Part shown: positions 22,317-33,950 of the stretch, one piece after another
Position numbering within the stretch: the stretch's first letter is position 1
How the letters are laid out: every line of letters starts with the position of its first letter
Source: Ypsolopha sequella
Taxonomy: Eukaryota > Arthropoda > Insecta > Lepidoptera > Ypsolophidae
Reading direction: 5' to 3'
DNA length: 64,000 nt
Assembly: GCA_934047225.1 (NCBI GenBank)
Contig: OW203998.1
Span: 19,235,280 to 19,299,279, forward strand
Notes under the pieces: model-generated
Seen by the model: the letters and a program-made list of their open reading frames with translations, nothing else
Databases searched by the model: none
What the model was told of the DNA's origin: nothing
Translations under genes and position numbers: made by a program

Positions 22317-22570
22317 TATGGAATAAATAGATAAAATAGAGTTAACAATAAAATTAAAAAAGAAAAAAACTTAACCTATTTTCTTAACCTATTTCATTCA
22401 CCTTTTTGCTCTCATCTGGTGAAGGTAGAGAAGGGTGTGTCTGTCGGTCAGTGTTGTCTGTTTAGTCAAACATTTATGTAAAACATGTCCCATCACACAC
22501 AAAGAGAATAACCATTATTTAAAATTAATTCAATGCCTTTTCATCCATTTATTTTTAAGCCAGCTTTTTC

Positions 22571-22707
22571 CACCCAAAGGTTGTCTGGAAGAGATCGCTA
22601 TAAGCTATAAGGCCGCCTGATTTTACATACGTAATTTGTACTTATATAGTTATTTTATTATTTTTGTTGCCTTTTCATTAGTGTGCAAATAAAGTGTGCA
22701 AAAAAAG
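22571..22707 (+). repeat. RTE-like LINE 3' tail
   Basis: CACCCAAAGGTTGTCTGGAA, GAGATCGCTATAAGC, TAAGGCCGCCTGATTTTACA, then AGTGTGCAAATAAAGTGTGC. This is the best preserved of three related tails in the window (also 1044 and 7281). The 5' part is truncated. Confidence 0.7.
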
Positions 22708-23001
22708 TCCACCAGGGATAAGTTATAAGTTCCTTTAAGAGCGGTTTCGCAGCCGGATTGTGAAAAACCCGCCTTTTTCTAAATAATTCAAACCTTATTA
22801 CCTTTGTATTGTGTATACTGCATTCGCGAAGTTTCCATTGGTTTCTATAAATTAGAATTTCAAAATTTACAGTTGAATATTTTTTTCTCTGAAGATTAAC
22901 GCGGGTATTTTTCTTCAGAAAGTTGTTCAATATGATCAGTAGAGGATGTGGTTTTATTAAAAGGTCGCAGACTATTAACACCCTGCCTGAAATTTATTTA
23001 T
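22708..23001. other. Intergenic with short shared blocks
   Basis: The block AGAGCGGTTTCGCAGCCGGA...ACCCGCCTTTTTCTAA (22736-22790) recurs diverged at 24108-24165. A block ATATGATCAGTAGAGGATGT (22930) recurs near 27725 and 30595. No TIRs were found around these. Confidence 0.4.
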
Positions 23002-23157
23002 ACAGCCAAATTGATACTGGAGGATTGGTAAGTAATCACTCTGTATCACGGATCAATAACACATTTTGCTAATTTCGCAAAATTAAATATTGACCTCCCA
23101 TAGTAATTGACCCGGAGTTGGACACTTACCGAGCCTTCAGTATGAATTTGGCTACAT
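23002..23157. repeat. Palindromic MITE, family V
   Basis: The arms are ACAGCCAAATTGATACTGGA...GGTAAGT and ACTTACCGAGCCTTCAGTAT...TTTGGCT, with a centre TTTCGCAAAATTAAATATTG. Compact at 156 bp. Confidence 0.75.
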
Positions 23158-23182
23158 AAATAAATTTTACCTTGTACCTAAT

Positions 23183-23449
23183 ACAGGGTGTTAACATGAA
23201 ATTGCGGAAGCCGGAAACTGGCGATAGTACTCGTTCATACGAACAACTTTTACTTTGGAGCCAACCCTCGAATCACGAAAAAAAATCAGCTGTTCCATAG
23301 AAAAGTTCCGCAGGTACCCGAACAAAATGTATGTGACAACTGTTGTTTTTTTCCTCTATTTGTCAATTTTTTTTTTCGTTAAAAGAATTCCGTATGGACG
23401 TGTACTATCGCCAGGTTCCGGCTTCCGCAACTTCATCTTAACATCCTGT
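23183..23449 (+). repeat. Palindromic MITE, family Y, copy 2
   Basis: The ends are CAGGGTGTTAACATGAAATT and TTCATCTTAACATCCTG. The arms hold GCGGAAGCCGGAAACTGGCG and CGCCAGGTTCCGGCTTCCGC. The asymmetric centre (CAGCTGTTCCATAGAAAAGT, GGTACCCGAACAAAATG) defines the orientation. The copy at 27979-28242 is inverted relative to it. An open 72-codon frame here and a nearly identical 62-codon frame there come from the repeat. Confidence 0.8.
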
Positions 23450-24788
23450 ATAAGATTAAAGGTTTACACGTGAGCGTGTATAAACATTGTTACAAGTACG
23501 GGACCCTTTTTGTTTTTCTTAAAACTATATTGACGAAAGATAGATAGGTATAACCACAGATTCAGAGAAAACACGTACTCTTATTTTTTGCAGGGTCAAA
23601 ATGGTTAGAAATTGCATAAAAATTATATTTTGTTCAAACCTCAGAAAGATTGTCTGTAATATTTCTCAATACAACGTCCTTCTAACGCCTTAAAGAATTA
23701 CCTTTGTTTCTATCGAGCTCGTGTTTGATCACAAAATAAACAATAAGAAATTCAAAACTAATAACAATCCACAAAGCTTGTATCTATGAGGTCCAGCGAC
23801 TGCTCAGCTGCTCACCGGTTTATCTCCAATTCCCTCGACAAAGGGTTTTCAATCGCAAAGGATTTTCAATGTTGACTATTTTTCTATTTATTCGCTTGCC
23901 TCTTTATTGTATGGAGGACTGTCTTCATGTATAAAAAAAAGTGTAAAAACACTGTGAATATAAAGTTAGCTTGGATTATATCTGTACGCACAACTTTTAA
24001 CATGGGGCCTTGAAAGTCGCGAAAAATAAGATATTGGCTTTTTCATACAAAATGTACAAATGATTCCACCAAAATAATTTTCAACAATTTCCCTAGTTCT
24101 CGTTAGAGCGGTATCGTAGCCAGATTGTAAAAGACCCGCCTTTTTTTAATTAATCAAAACAGAACACTTAAATTCAAAATTTACTCAATAGTTATTCAAT
24201 AAAACAGACCAGTTTTCATTTCCAAACCGTAGGACAAACTGAACAAATTCGAAATTCGCATAGATTAAATTATGTTAAGGTGTGTTAATCCGAAAACCAT
24301 TTCGAGATTTTGGTTTAATAAGCCGTATTTTAGAACTTGTGGTCTAAAAAACCTCATGATGATGAATAATTTTACGAAAAAAACTCCAACTTCCATTTAA
24401 ATGCCTTCGTGTGACGACACTTGAGAAATGGCTGTTTAGAAATGTGTCGTTTGCTATCAAGATAAATTTGTAATAATTTGCTGATTTGACAGATGGATGA
24501 CAGATGAGTAGGAGTAGACAGACAGAGACAGATCAGTTTTTTTTTAAACACTTGCAGCTGTCACACATCACAATCAGTATAATGTCTAAAATGCTCAAGT
24601 TACGTAATATCTGACAATTTTTTAAAAAATCATAGAAAATAATGGTTGATTTATATACCGAAATAGTGAAAACTATGTCCTAAAATGGCGTATATATTTT
24701 CTGAAAAGAAAATTTAAAAATATCTTTTAGAAATTAAGCTAATTAGTCTTGTGTCAAATCTACAATAACCTCGTCAATGACACTTATA
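23450..24788. other. Intergenic, no supported gene
   Basis: AT-rich, with only the two short repeated blocks noted at 24108-24165 and 24665-24740. Confidence 0.35.
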
Positions 24789-25133
24789 CACCGTGAAATT
24801 TAAGTGGTTTTGGAAACGAAAACTGGTGATAGTACTCGTCCATACGATCAACTTCTCCTATCGAACTCATATCGCGAAAAAAAACGGCCCAGTGCGAGTC
24901 GAATTCGTAGGTAGTTTTCCGTACCATTATCTATAAAAACGGCAAAAAAAACATGTCTGTTGTATGGGAGCCCTCTTAAATATTTATTTTAGTCTGTTTT
25001 TTAGTATTTTTAGTATAGAACACCTGAATTTTTTTTTCGCGATACATGGTTTGGCTCCATAGAAAAAGTTGTTCGTATCAACGAGTTCTATCACCAGTTT
25101 TCGTTTCCAAAACCACTTCAATTTTACGGTGTA
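24789..25133. repeat. Family Y-related palindromic MITE with nested SINE-like repeat
   Basis: The outer ends are ACACCGTGAAATTTAAGTGG and the inverse CCACTTCAATTTTACGGTGT, with TA flanks. The inner arms are GATAGTACTCGTCCATACGA and GTTCGTATCAACGAGTTCTA. At about 24885-25005 it is interrupted by the CCCAGTGCGAGTCGAATTCG ... GGGAGCCC repeat (plus strand). Confidence 0.7.
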
Positions 25134-26394
25134 TATGAGTTTAGTAATTTTTTCCCGTTTTCCGAATTAAATCGTATACCTCCATTAATGTACGAGTACG
25201 ATTGCCCAGACGTCAACATACCCAACAGCAGTTCTTATTTCGGTGTCATAAGAGGTAAGTTCGTAGTAAAATAGATAGTTTAAACTGCAGGTGACTGTAC
25301 ATAAAATCTGCTTTACAAAGTCCACCTAAAAAATAATCCCCATAAAGCTCAAAGCAAACGAACATCCATTACGAGGTTTTTTTTTTTGTTTTGTCGAAAG
25401 TCCATCAGAATATAACGAGCAAAATCTGTCTCGAGCGGAGCGGCTTAAAACCGATTATGTAAATCTGAGTCATCATTTAACACGACGAAGTATGTTCTAC
25501 CAGCTTATTGGCGTTTTTTTTTCATCTCGTTATGTTTTTTTAATATCCACCCTCGTGTGCGACTGGGTAAAATGATATGGGGGAAAACAACAGGATTTGT
25601 CGGCGTTAATGCTGTGAAAATATTGGATTTTATCCTGGGTCTTGGATCTTTACCAAAAAAGGAAACCCTTATTGAAACTTTCTCGTTGTTCCATTCGTCT
25701 TTTCGCTGCATGATTCGAAAGCAACGGCTTTCAGCCGAAATTGTGCTGAAATTTTACATTTAGGTGTAAAATTTCAGCGTAAAAGTTTAAAAAAAAACAT
25801 CGTTGCAGCATAAAACCTTGAAGAAGTGTTAGAGGTGTATCCAAGTCACGTTTCAGCGACGATTATCACGTCCCATCGTGATGATTGGTGACTGGTGTAG
25901 ATGATGGATAAAACCATCAACCATTAAATTAAACGAATATTGAAAATTAACCATGATATTCAATAAACAAAATTAACATTATCGAAAAAATATCATATCA
26001 ACTTCTCCGGAAGAAAATTGGCAATGTTGACCAACGCGCTTTCTCTTGCTCGGGTCGGCTACGTGATGTTCTGTTGCATCCAGCGAGTAATTAAAAATAT
26101 TAATTATCTTACATACGTGCATTCAATTGTATGCTCTATCACTCTTACGATGACACGCATTTACTGTTTGGAATATCTTATTCTAAACAAAAGGAAGTGA
26201 TATTGTTAACACCCATTTCGATTGATTATTGGTTGATTATTAGGTTAGTTTTGTTGTGTTACTTGAAAAACAAAGACGCATCGTCGCGTTGTTGTTGTTT
26301 TCCGTTAAATGTAAAAATTGTGAAGTTGTTTGCAAATATTTCGACAGGTGTGTGGGAGTGAAAAAATTATAGAGTAGTAGAATATTTATTTATC
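25134..26394. other. Intergenic, no supported gene
   Basis: Overlapping opposite-strand frames of 68 codons near 25505-25763 have no motif. Nothing else is recognised. Confidence 0.35.
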
Positions 26395-26466
26395 GGTTGA
26401 AAATATTCGTTGATGTTTTTATTGAAAGGTTGCATTCAATAAAAATATTAACGAATATTTTCAACC
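26395..26466. repeat. 72-nt near-perfect hairpin
   Basis: The left arm 26395-26425 (GGTTGAAAATATTCGTTGAT...) and right arm 26436-26466 (...AACGAATATTTTCAACC) pair over 31 bp with two G-T type changes and a 10-nt loop. The size resembles a microRNA precursor, but it is very AT-rich and could be a small fold-back element. Confidence 0.6.
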
Positions 26467-27978
26467 AATAAAATTATCGATATTTTTTTGTCAATTAACC
26501 TATAAACAATTTCAACCGTTATTGACGTGTGTGGACGGGTGAGCCCAATCGCCGTACTTCGGGTACAAATTATATTGATTGCAGACTGAACACAAAGGTG
26601 CCTCTACAGGATTTTATGGCCTTCGGATTAGTGACCAAGATATTCGGGCCTAGACCATAGCGGTCAAACGGAGCACGGAAATTCTGTGAACATCAGGTAC
26701 GGCCTAAAATTGTCTTTCAGACAGATATTTAAATTGACGGAACCCGATTGTATACGACGTATCTGTGGTAGATTTTTTGCGTAGGTTTAAATCAAAACAA
26801 AATTGGATTCCAACGAATAAGTGCAGAAGTGAAAAATATATAAGTGAAATTCCTAAATTTTTGCTTTGCTTTATCTTGATCCCTGCTTATATGAAGGTTT
26901 TAAATGAGACAGCATCGGATACCCGTAATTTTTTTTGTCACAGGATACTTATATAGGTTCTTAGGTTCGATTGGTCTTATTTTCGAGGCGTGGGGATATA
27001 AGGCAAGATCGTGAACGTAATACGGGAAGAGCCAGTTGAGATTCCGAACGCTAAAGTGGATAATGAAATAGTACTTTGATTTTGGACTGGGATAAATAGA
27101 AGGGCTCTTCAGGATTGCGAAACCAAAATTAGAATCTTAGAATATGGAATCGTGTAGCTGTGGCACTGGAAAGGCTCATCTAAGGTGTCGAATTTCACGA
27201 AATTCATAAAAGTATCGATAACTTGAATACTATCGAATTTTTACTGAAGTCATATTTTGATATTCTGGACAGTCGTGAGCTGGCCTATAAGCCTTCCAAG
27301 GAATAACGTTGACTTTTGGGACACCCTGTATGTTCTCTTGATCTGATATTCCTAATCGTTGTTGCTAGGTTATTATGTAGTGACCAGATTTTTTGTTCGA
27401 ATCTACTTCAGTAGATTTTCTTATATTGTTTTTTTTATTCGGCGTGATTTCAACATACATTCAAAAATATGTGCATCGTTGAGCAAAGCGAGGAGGTGCG
27501 TGTTAGGTTTACATATATACTGGGGAGCTGAGCAAAGCGCAGCGAAGCAAGGCGACCTCCCTCCTAGTTTTAACAGAATTCATAATATACGCAAAAATCC
27601 TCATTTTTTTTCAAATACCGACAGAATAAAACTAAAAATTTAATTACCACCGGTGGTAAAACCTAAGCCACTTCCAAATTTTGTAACGTATTTGCAAAAA
27701 TCACAAAACAATAATTTATCAGTATGATCAGTATAGCATGTGGTTTAATTTCTGAGCACGCCATTTACTCACCCGCCTGGTATATATTAGTGTAATATCG
27801 TAATATCTTGTAGTGTAGTCAGTATAACCTAATTTTAGATACTTATATGTTCAAGCTTATTCACATTATAGTCAGTTGAACATCCAATCCTTTCATTCAA
27901 CTCCCTAACACTCCACCTTACAATCTGATAGTTTATAATTTCAGTTTTGAGTAAGGTTAGGTTACTTACATTAGTATA
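26467..27978. other. Intergenic, no supported gene
   Basis: It includes 'GAGCAAAGCGAGGAGGTGCG'-type sequence near 27480-27560 and the ATGATCAGTATAGCATGTGG block at 27725. No frame with recognisable domains. Confidence 0.35.
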
Positions 27979-28242
27979 CTGGGTGTTAAGGAAGTTGCGG
28001 AAGCCGGAAACTGGCGATAGTACATACACGTCCATACGGAATTCCTTTAATGAAAAAAAAAATTGACAAATAGAGAAAAAAAACAACAGTTGTCACATAC
28101 ATTTTGTTCGGGTACCTGCGGAACTTTTCTATGGAACAGCTGATTTTTTCTCGTGATTCGAGGGTTGGCTCCAAAGTAAAAGTTGTTCGTATGAACGAGT
28201 ACTATCGCCAATTTTCGGCTTCCGCAATTTCATCTTAACCCT
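27979..28242 (-). repeat. Palindromic MITE, family Y, copy 3 (inverted)
   Basis: Reverse complement of the 23183-23449 copy, with the same centre (CATTTTGTTCGGGTACCTGC, GGAACTTTTCTATGGAACAG). Similarity is high enough that both gave the same spurious reading frame. Confidence 0.8.
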
Positions 28243-28263
28243 TTTTAAAACAAAAAAAAATTC

Positions 28264-28625
28264 TTACCAGCCAAATTCATACTGAAGGCTCGGTAAGTGC
28301 TCAGTATCACAGTTCGAATATCCTTTTTGTGAAATTCGTAATTTTTTTTCGTGTACCCTACAAATGCCCAGCTCCGGATCAATTACTATGGGAGGTCAAT
28401 ATTTAATTTTGCGAAATTACTCATCCATACGAACAACTTTTACCATGGAACCATCACTCGAAACTCGAATAAAAAATCAGCTGTTCCATAAAAAAGTTAC
28501 ATAGCTACCCGAACAAAATGTTTGAAACAACTGTTTTTGTTCTCGATTTCTCGAATTTTTTCACGTAGAGTTTTGTTCGTATGTTCGAGTAATATCGACA
28601 GTTTTCGGCTTTGGCAACTTCTAAC
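28264..28625. repeat. Chimera: family V left arm joined to family Y
   Basis: 28264-28420 is a family V left arm (CAGCCAAATTCATACTGAAG...GGTAAGTGCTCAGTATCACA, down to GGGAGGTCAATATTTAATTT). It continues directly into family Y from CATCCATACGAACAACTTTT through TCGACAGTTTTCGGC (about 28424-28625). The Y outer left arm is missing; the right outer arm is present but diverged. Confidence 0.6.
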
Positions 28626-29248
28626 AAAGTCCTACCGTGAAATCATAATCTCAGATTTTACAATCATACGGTAAAACAATATCAGTCTTCAAGAACAATA
28701 TTAGATAACAGTTTCTTGAGTTTCTAAATTCACATCGTAACGTAGACGCGTGTTTATGCTACGGGAGCTCTGTGCTACGGCGAAGCTAGTAAAAAAGATG
28801 TATCTCATATTTGTTCTACAAAGCTTAAGAAACCTGTCTTAATAACCACACTGACTGATTATTTTAAGTTTTTTTACGTTAAGTAGTACTAATAATAAAT
28901 ATTTTTTCCTATGGATACCTAGTTGCAGGTTTCAGTTTGTATAAGGGAGTATGATCACGGAAAAAATCAATTAAAATATCTACAACGCTATTTTTAAAAG
29001 CTTTTAAAAGCATGTGAATGGTCATCATTTTATATCTTTGTATATATGGAATTATTATTAAGAATAGCGTACGTAAATTTTTATGAATATTGTTCAAGTT
29101 TAAAATGAAAAGTAAGAAGATATTAGCCACATGCTTCTGTTTTGCTCTTAAAAACTAACAGGCGTTTTATCGTCCTTCTTCTATTTTTATATTTATTAAT
29201 TTAATTACGTTATAAATTTATTTATTTAGTAAATATTATTCCACAACT
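28626..29248. other. Intergenic, no supported gene
   Basis: AT-rich; nothing recognised. A 73-codon minus frame at 28909-29130 has no motif. Confidence 0.35.
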
Positions 29249-29256
29249 CTTACGGC

Positions 29257-29737
29257 TAGGGTTTGCAATTCGAATATTCGAATATTCATTTTATTCGAAT
29301 ATCCGCTCCAATTTCAAATTCGAATAATTCATTTAAATTATTCGAATAGTTGAATAATAATAAAGTTTTTGTTTTTGGTCTTATTCTTACTCTGCCCCTG
29401 AGTCCCACCCCACCTTGTGTTCATTTACTCGTTCAGCCTCGTTCGTTCGTTCACTCAGTCAGTCACGCGGCCAGCGACAGCGCGCACGCATCTGTGTTGT
29501 GTTAACTTGTGTTAACACAAACAAGAAAAATAATTAAAATACTTGATTTTATTTGAATAAAATTATGCAGCAATCAAACCAAACCACAGTCTAGCTGCTT
29601 TTGTTTGTTTTGAATTGATATTGTATTGTTTTCAATCAATGTTTAAAAATATTCGAATATCCGAATATTCGAATATTTGGCTCTAGAAGTATTCATTTTA
29701 TTCGAATAGTAAAATTAAACGAATAGTGCAAACCCTA
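29257..29737. mobile_element. hAT-type non-autonomous transposon
   Basis: It is 481 bp. The termini are TAGGGTTTGCAATTCG and the inverted CTATTCG...TGCAAACCCTA (shared TAGGGTTTGCA). An exact 8-bp duplication CTTACGGC lies at 29249-29256 and 29738-29745. Many ATTCGAATA motifs cluster just inside both ends, as expected for subterminal transposase binding sites in hAT elements. The centre has a GC-rich patch (CGCGGCCAGCGACAGCGCGC) and the TTAACTTGTGTTAA palindrome. No coding frame. Confidence 0.9.
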
Positions 29738-29745
29738 CTTACGGC

Positions 29746-30938
29746 CTTATTTAAAATATCTGTTTACCTATAAGAAAGTAAGGAAAACGGAAATCACAAC
29801 CTACAAGCCAAAAATAACTACTAAACTCAAAATAAAAAATCCCGACGGTTCAGTTTAATGTACCGTGAGGTGATTAAAAGCCTGAAGGCATCACCATAAT
29901 GAGGATAAATTGCATCTTTGAGTGTCCTCTAATAGCTTTCTTAATTATCTATACTTGAACAGCTTTAAGAGCTAAGTGGTCTGTGTTTAAGAGAAGCTTT
30001 AAGACTTACAGACCGTTCATGTTAATAGGTGGATTTCCAAGTTTGAATTTTGAAATTAGGGGATCTTTGGCAATTATGAAAGGGTCGAAAGTATTAGGGA
30101 GGGGTCCAGAAGTGCCCTAAAACTTTACGATGAGTTTGGGACGTAGACACTACATCGATGTTTTACGTGACAACTCTTAAGTCGCACCTGAGAGGAAAGC
30201 TTTTGAGTGAAGAGTGGAGCTTCGACTTAAAAAGCGTTTACTTATTACTTTAACGATGGAACAAAGATTTAGTTTTTAGTAACTTATGGATTTTCAACTT
30301 ATAACAAGGTTAAGCATTAAGTTTGTAGCAGATGTGCTGCTATAAAAAGTATGAGTAGTGTTTTCCTTTGCACCTGTTTTTTAAAGGCATTATTATAGAT
30401 ATTGTTATTGTGTTAATAAATTAATTTTTGTTTTTTTTTAATTACACTGGGTGTAAAAGAATATTTAAATGACACCACAAAATATTTTCATGTTATCTTA
30501 TCAATTTTGAAAACCTACTTGAATGTATATGGGTATGTCAATTTGTTTTTTTTTTCATTAGTCAAGTATGTTTCTTTAGGGAAGTTATTCAGTGTGATCA
30601 GTAGATAATGTGGTTTGATTTAAACATTCCCGTATATTAATATTATGAAGAAAAACCAATAAAAACTATATATTTCGACTGCTTCAAGAGTCTTCATAAG
30701 TCGAATAAATCATTAAACATCAGATATCAGATATAATATTATATGGTACGTATTAAGTAGATCAAATATATATATTTTTTAAATTCCACAACACGATCTA
30801 GAAATACAATGTTAAATCTAAGTCTTCAAATGTAGTTTATAAAGTAAATTACAACTGGTTCCTTCTGAGCTTCAGAGATGAATGGCTCTACCCTAATATC
30901 CATCCATCGGTCATCCTGGAAGAATTGCCCATAGTCAC
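29746..30938. other. Intergenic, no supported gene
   Basis: A hairpin-like motif TTTCGACTGCTTCAAGAGTC...AAGTCGAAT near 30672-30705 resembles, in the reverse sense, the hammerhead-like core at 22274 but lacks key residues. Otherwise nothing is recognised. Confidence 0.35.
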
Positions 30939-31190
30939 ATAGGCTGGGTAGGCGGGTTGGTGAGCGCGGTGCCGGAATCCTCGCACCAGTGACGCCGTTG
31001 CCCGTCACCAGTCTGTTCCATATAAGGCCCGGCTATTAGGGATGGATATACCACCATCCATCGGTCCCAGGCATGGTGGGCCTCCTGGTTTTTTGCCTGT
31101 GAGCTGTCCTCTTACTCTCCCCCGAATTACTTCGAGGGGGTCTCCAAGTAAGATGGTGGTACCTCCACAGTCGAGCCCGGCATCAGCTCA
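30939..31190 (-). repeat. GC-rich dispersed repeat, partner of 18806-19055
   Basis: CGGGTTGGTGAGCGCGGTGC, GTTGCCCGTCACCAGTCTGT, TACTCTCCCCCGAATTACTT, TCGAGGGGGTCTCCAAGTAA: the same blocks as the partner in reverse order. The minus-strand frame reads VTGARIPAPRSPTRLPSLCD, which looks protein-like and LINE-derived, but I cannot place it in a family. Confidence 0.55.
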
Positions 31191-33085
31191 ACCACCTGCC
31201 CTACCCTAACATAATAAATTGGAATTTGTTACTTTCATTTCATAGAAATAGATCTTAGATACAAATTTGTTTATATTTTGTTATTCCATAACAATCATTT
31301 ATATTATATAATAAAAAACAGATTGAAAATCAGAAGGTTTGCTTTTCCGCTATTCACCTCAAAGACATTTTGCGTAGCCGCGCGATGTTTCACTTTTTAC
31401 GGATGCTTGGAAAAACCTACAAAGAAAGATTTCAGGATAAACATGATCGCTAGCTGTTGCCACGTACAAGCGGTGAAAATCGCTATTTTCTTTTTTCTTA
31501 TGAACGTTAGTGCGTAGAATTAGTTCGTAATAGCATAGTAAAACCAGAACAGTAGATTAACTCACGCCCCGTACGAGACTTCAATACCTACTGTGTCAGG
31601 GTTGTTCCTTCTTTTATTTTCGTACCTAGCTAATACAAATCAATATTTAAATACATATATTATACATATACTACGTAGATATGTATTATGTTTGTAAATA
31701 TTAAATTCATTTACATTGGGCCTTCAACTCGATGGCAGCAGCAGCGACAGCCGGTACGAATAGCGATACGTTAAATGCACGTGTTACCAACTTATCTGTT
31801 GCCGTAGGCCAAACTAAAATGACTTCTATATTCATTAGTAACAGTCTTCGTTGCCGCGAGTCGCCGAAATAGATAAGTTTGTGGTGCTGACCTGTTCTCA
31901 AGGCGGCCCCCTTTGGTGGCACGTTTGATCTACAAAGACGCCACCGCCGCACCGCTGCGCCGCGCCGTAGAGACCCGAATTGACCTTTATGTAGACCGGG
32001 AGCTCAGTACCGTATTTTAACCTTATATGAGGTAGATATTAATAAAAAGCACATTTATTTAAATACAACTTCTTTAATTTAAAATGCTTACAATTTATAA
32101 TATGAAGCACGATATTTTGAAACATTATCTGTCAAATCCTCACGTGATATTAATTGTAGCCATTGTAAGCGCCTGAAAACAACAAAATAAAAATTATGAC
32201 AAATCAACTGACATTTTGAAGCTTATTATGACAAATGAGCTATCAATCGACGACGTAGTGAAACATTCAAACATACATACATTCATATCATACATAATAA
32301 ACGTATAGACCTTATAACTCATAAGGAAATCTTACTTGCTTATATTAAATAAAGTAAGAAAACTTGAAAATAATCAATTATAAAATTAAAGATAAGCTCC
32401 TGAATTTACCTTAAAAACATGGGCATCGTCAAAAGGGGGAAGGGGGCAGCTGTCCCCCCCTAGAGATTTGAAAAACTTTGAGATTTTTATAATAAAGTAA
32501 CCGAAAAATTCGCGAGAAACCCAAGAACATTATGTTTATAAGACAATTATTTTGTTTCTTGTAATGAACAATTAAAAACTTTACATTTGTTTATTTTACC
32601 TACAATTCATGTCATCTTGCCCCCCTGGCAACGCTTTTGCTTAAAAATCTTTGTGATTGTTGACTAAATTAATCAGTTCAATTCATTTAAGTACATAATA
32701 AAATTTAAGTATCTAATCGAACATTGGCTCCTAGTCTATAATTAAAAAATCTTTGCGATTTCAACCATATCAGCTCTACATTTAAAAACACTTTGATTAA
32801 CTGACAATCATAGCACAGTTATGATCATAGGTACCTATGTTAAATGTGAACAAAGAAAGTTTTACATCTCTCATTATTATTTATATGTACCATAAATTGT
32901 GTACTCACCTTTCTTGTTGAGTTGGTATTGAGAAGAACGATAATTCTGGATTTGAGGAATTATTATTGAGGCATCCGAAGACAGAACAATATGTACGACA
33001 GCGTGCTGTCGACATATTTGAAGTGATCGGTGCCGCGCTTGTTCGAAAGACTTGACTGAGCGCGACCGCGGCGTGACCCCGACTA
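31191..33085. other. Intergenic, no supported gene
   Basis: It has a GC-rich patch at about 31720-31990 (GGCAGCAGCAGCGACAGCCG, CGCCACCGCCGCACCGCTGC). A G/C-run segment (GGGGGAAGGGGGCAGCTGTC, 32435-32462) is paired with CTTGCCCCCCTGGCAACGC (32618), resembling the ends of a decayed DNA element. No gene recognised. Confidence 0.35.
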
Positions 33086-33492
33086 GCACCGGCCAGTGTT
33101 GCCAACCCCTGCCAAAATTTACCCCCAAGACTTTTTTTTAATCCCCCTAAAAACCCCCAAGTACTTATATGTTTTTATAATAAATAATAAATCTTATTTG
33201 ATGTAGTGCCCAAGTCGTTCATAATTCATAAAATAAAACGCCTTCATAGTCAATTCGTAATTTAAATTTAAAAAATATGCATAAGCTGCACAGTGCACAG
33301 TTGTAGAATGAGATAAAAATGGCGGACACTCTCACTGGTGTGGTGTGTCATGAGTAGCATTGGGAGAATTGGAATTGACGCTATTTTCAAACGCGATCAT
33401 AATTTTGGAATGAAATATTAACCAAAATAAATTAAACTAACATACAATATTGTTAGCTACCTAATATTTTTTGATACCATATCTTCCCTTCG

Positions 33493-33577
33493 GTCCGAAA
33501 TAGAATTACAATGGATCATAAGCCATTCACTTCATACTTTCGTAATCGATTTTAGCGATATAATTCTATTCGGACCG
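33493..33577. repeat. Small inverted-repeat element inside hAT
   Basis: CGGTCCGAAATAGAATTA at the left and TAATTCTATTCGGACCG at the right, 85 bp overall. No target duplication could be resolved. Confidence 0.6.
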
Positions 33578-33691
33578 CAGGGCTTGTAACACAAATATAA
33601 ATTATAAGAGCGAAATGAAATCAGACGGACTAACGAATGTTGCAAAACAAAGGAACTGAGCAACGACAACGAAAATAATTAATATGTTAAG

Positions 33692-33950
33692 GTTGCATTC
33701 CTAAACACCCGGGTAAATGTAAAATTTAACTGTCAACCAACCGAGTTTAAACGTACAGTACAGTGGAGACCAAATCAAGCCATACACTTGCAGTACGACA
33801 TTAGCCCCTACAGAGAAGAATATAAGATAGGTACAAAGTCCAATGTGTCTTACTTGATGCGGTCTCCACTGTACATAAACCTTGTCAGAAATGTAAAATT
33901 CAAATTGACAGTTTAAATTTTACATTTACCCAGGCATTTAGGAATGCTAC
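33692..33950. repeat. MITE inside hAT, itself split by a smaller MITE
   Basis: The left arm GTTGCATTCCTAAACACCCG, GGTAAATGTAAAATTTAACT is the inverse of the right arm AGTTTAAATTTTACATTTAC, CCAGGCATTTAGGAATGC. The arms are about 45-60 bp, with a second internal echo (AATGTAAAATTCAAATTGAC). Confidence 0.75.
33761..33871. repeat. 111-bp MITE with TA duplication, third nesting level
   Basis: The termini are CAGTGGAGACCAAATCAAG and the inverted CTTGATGCGGTCTCCACTG, flanked by TA (33759-33760 and 33872-33873). The interior ACACTTGCAGTACGACATTA, GCCCCTACAGAG is related to 21118-21160 and 20630-20655. Confidence 0.8.

Noticed and set aside
23255..23473. ORF nearly identical to one at 27986-28174
   Set aside because: Both come from the arms and centre of MITE family Y; the similarity is due to the repeat.
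30672..30705. Third hammerhead-like motif
   Set aside because: The minus-strand core reads CTTATGA rather than CTGANGA, so the invariant G5 is missing.
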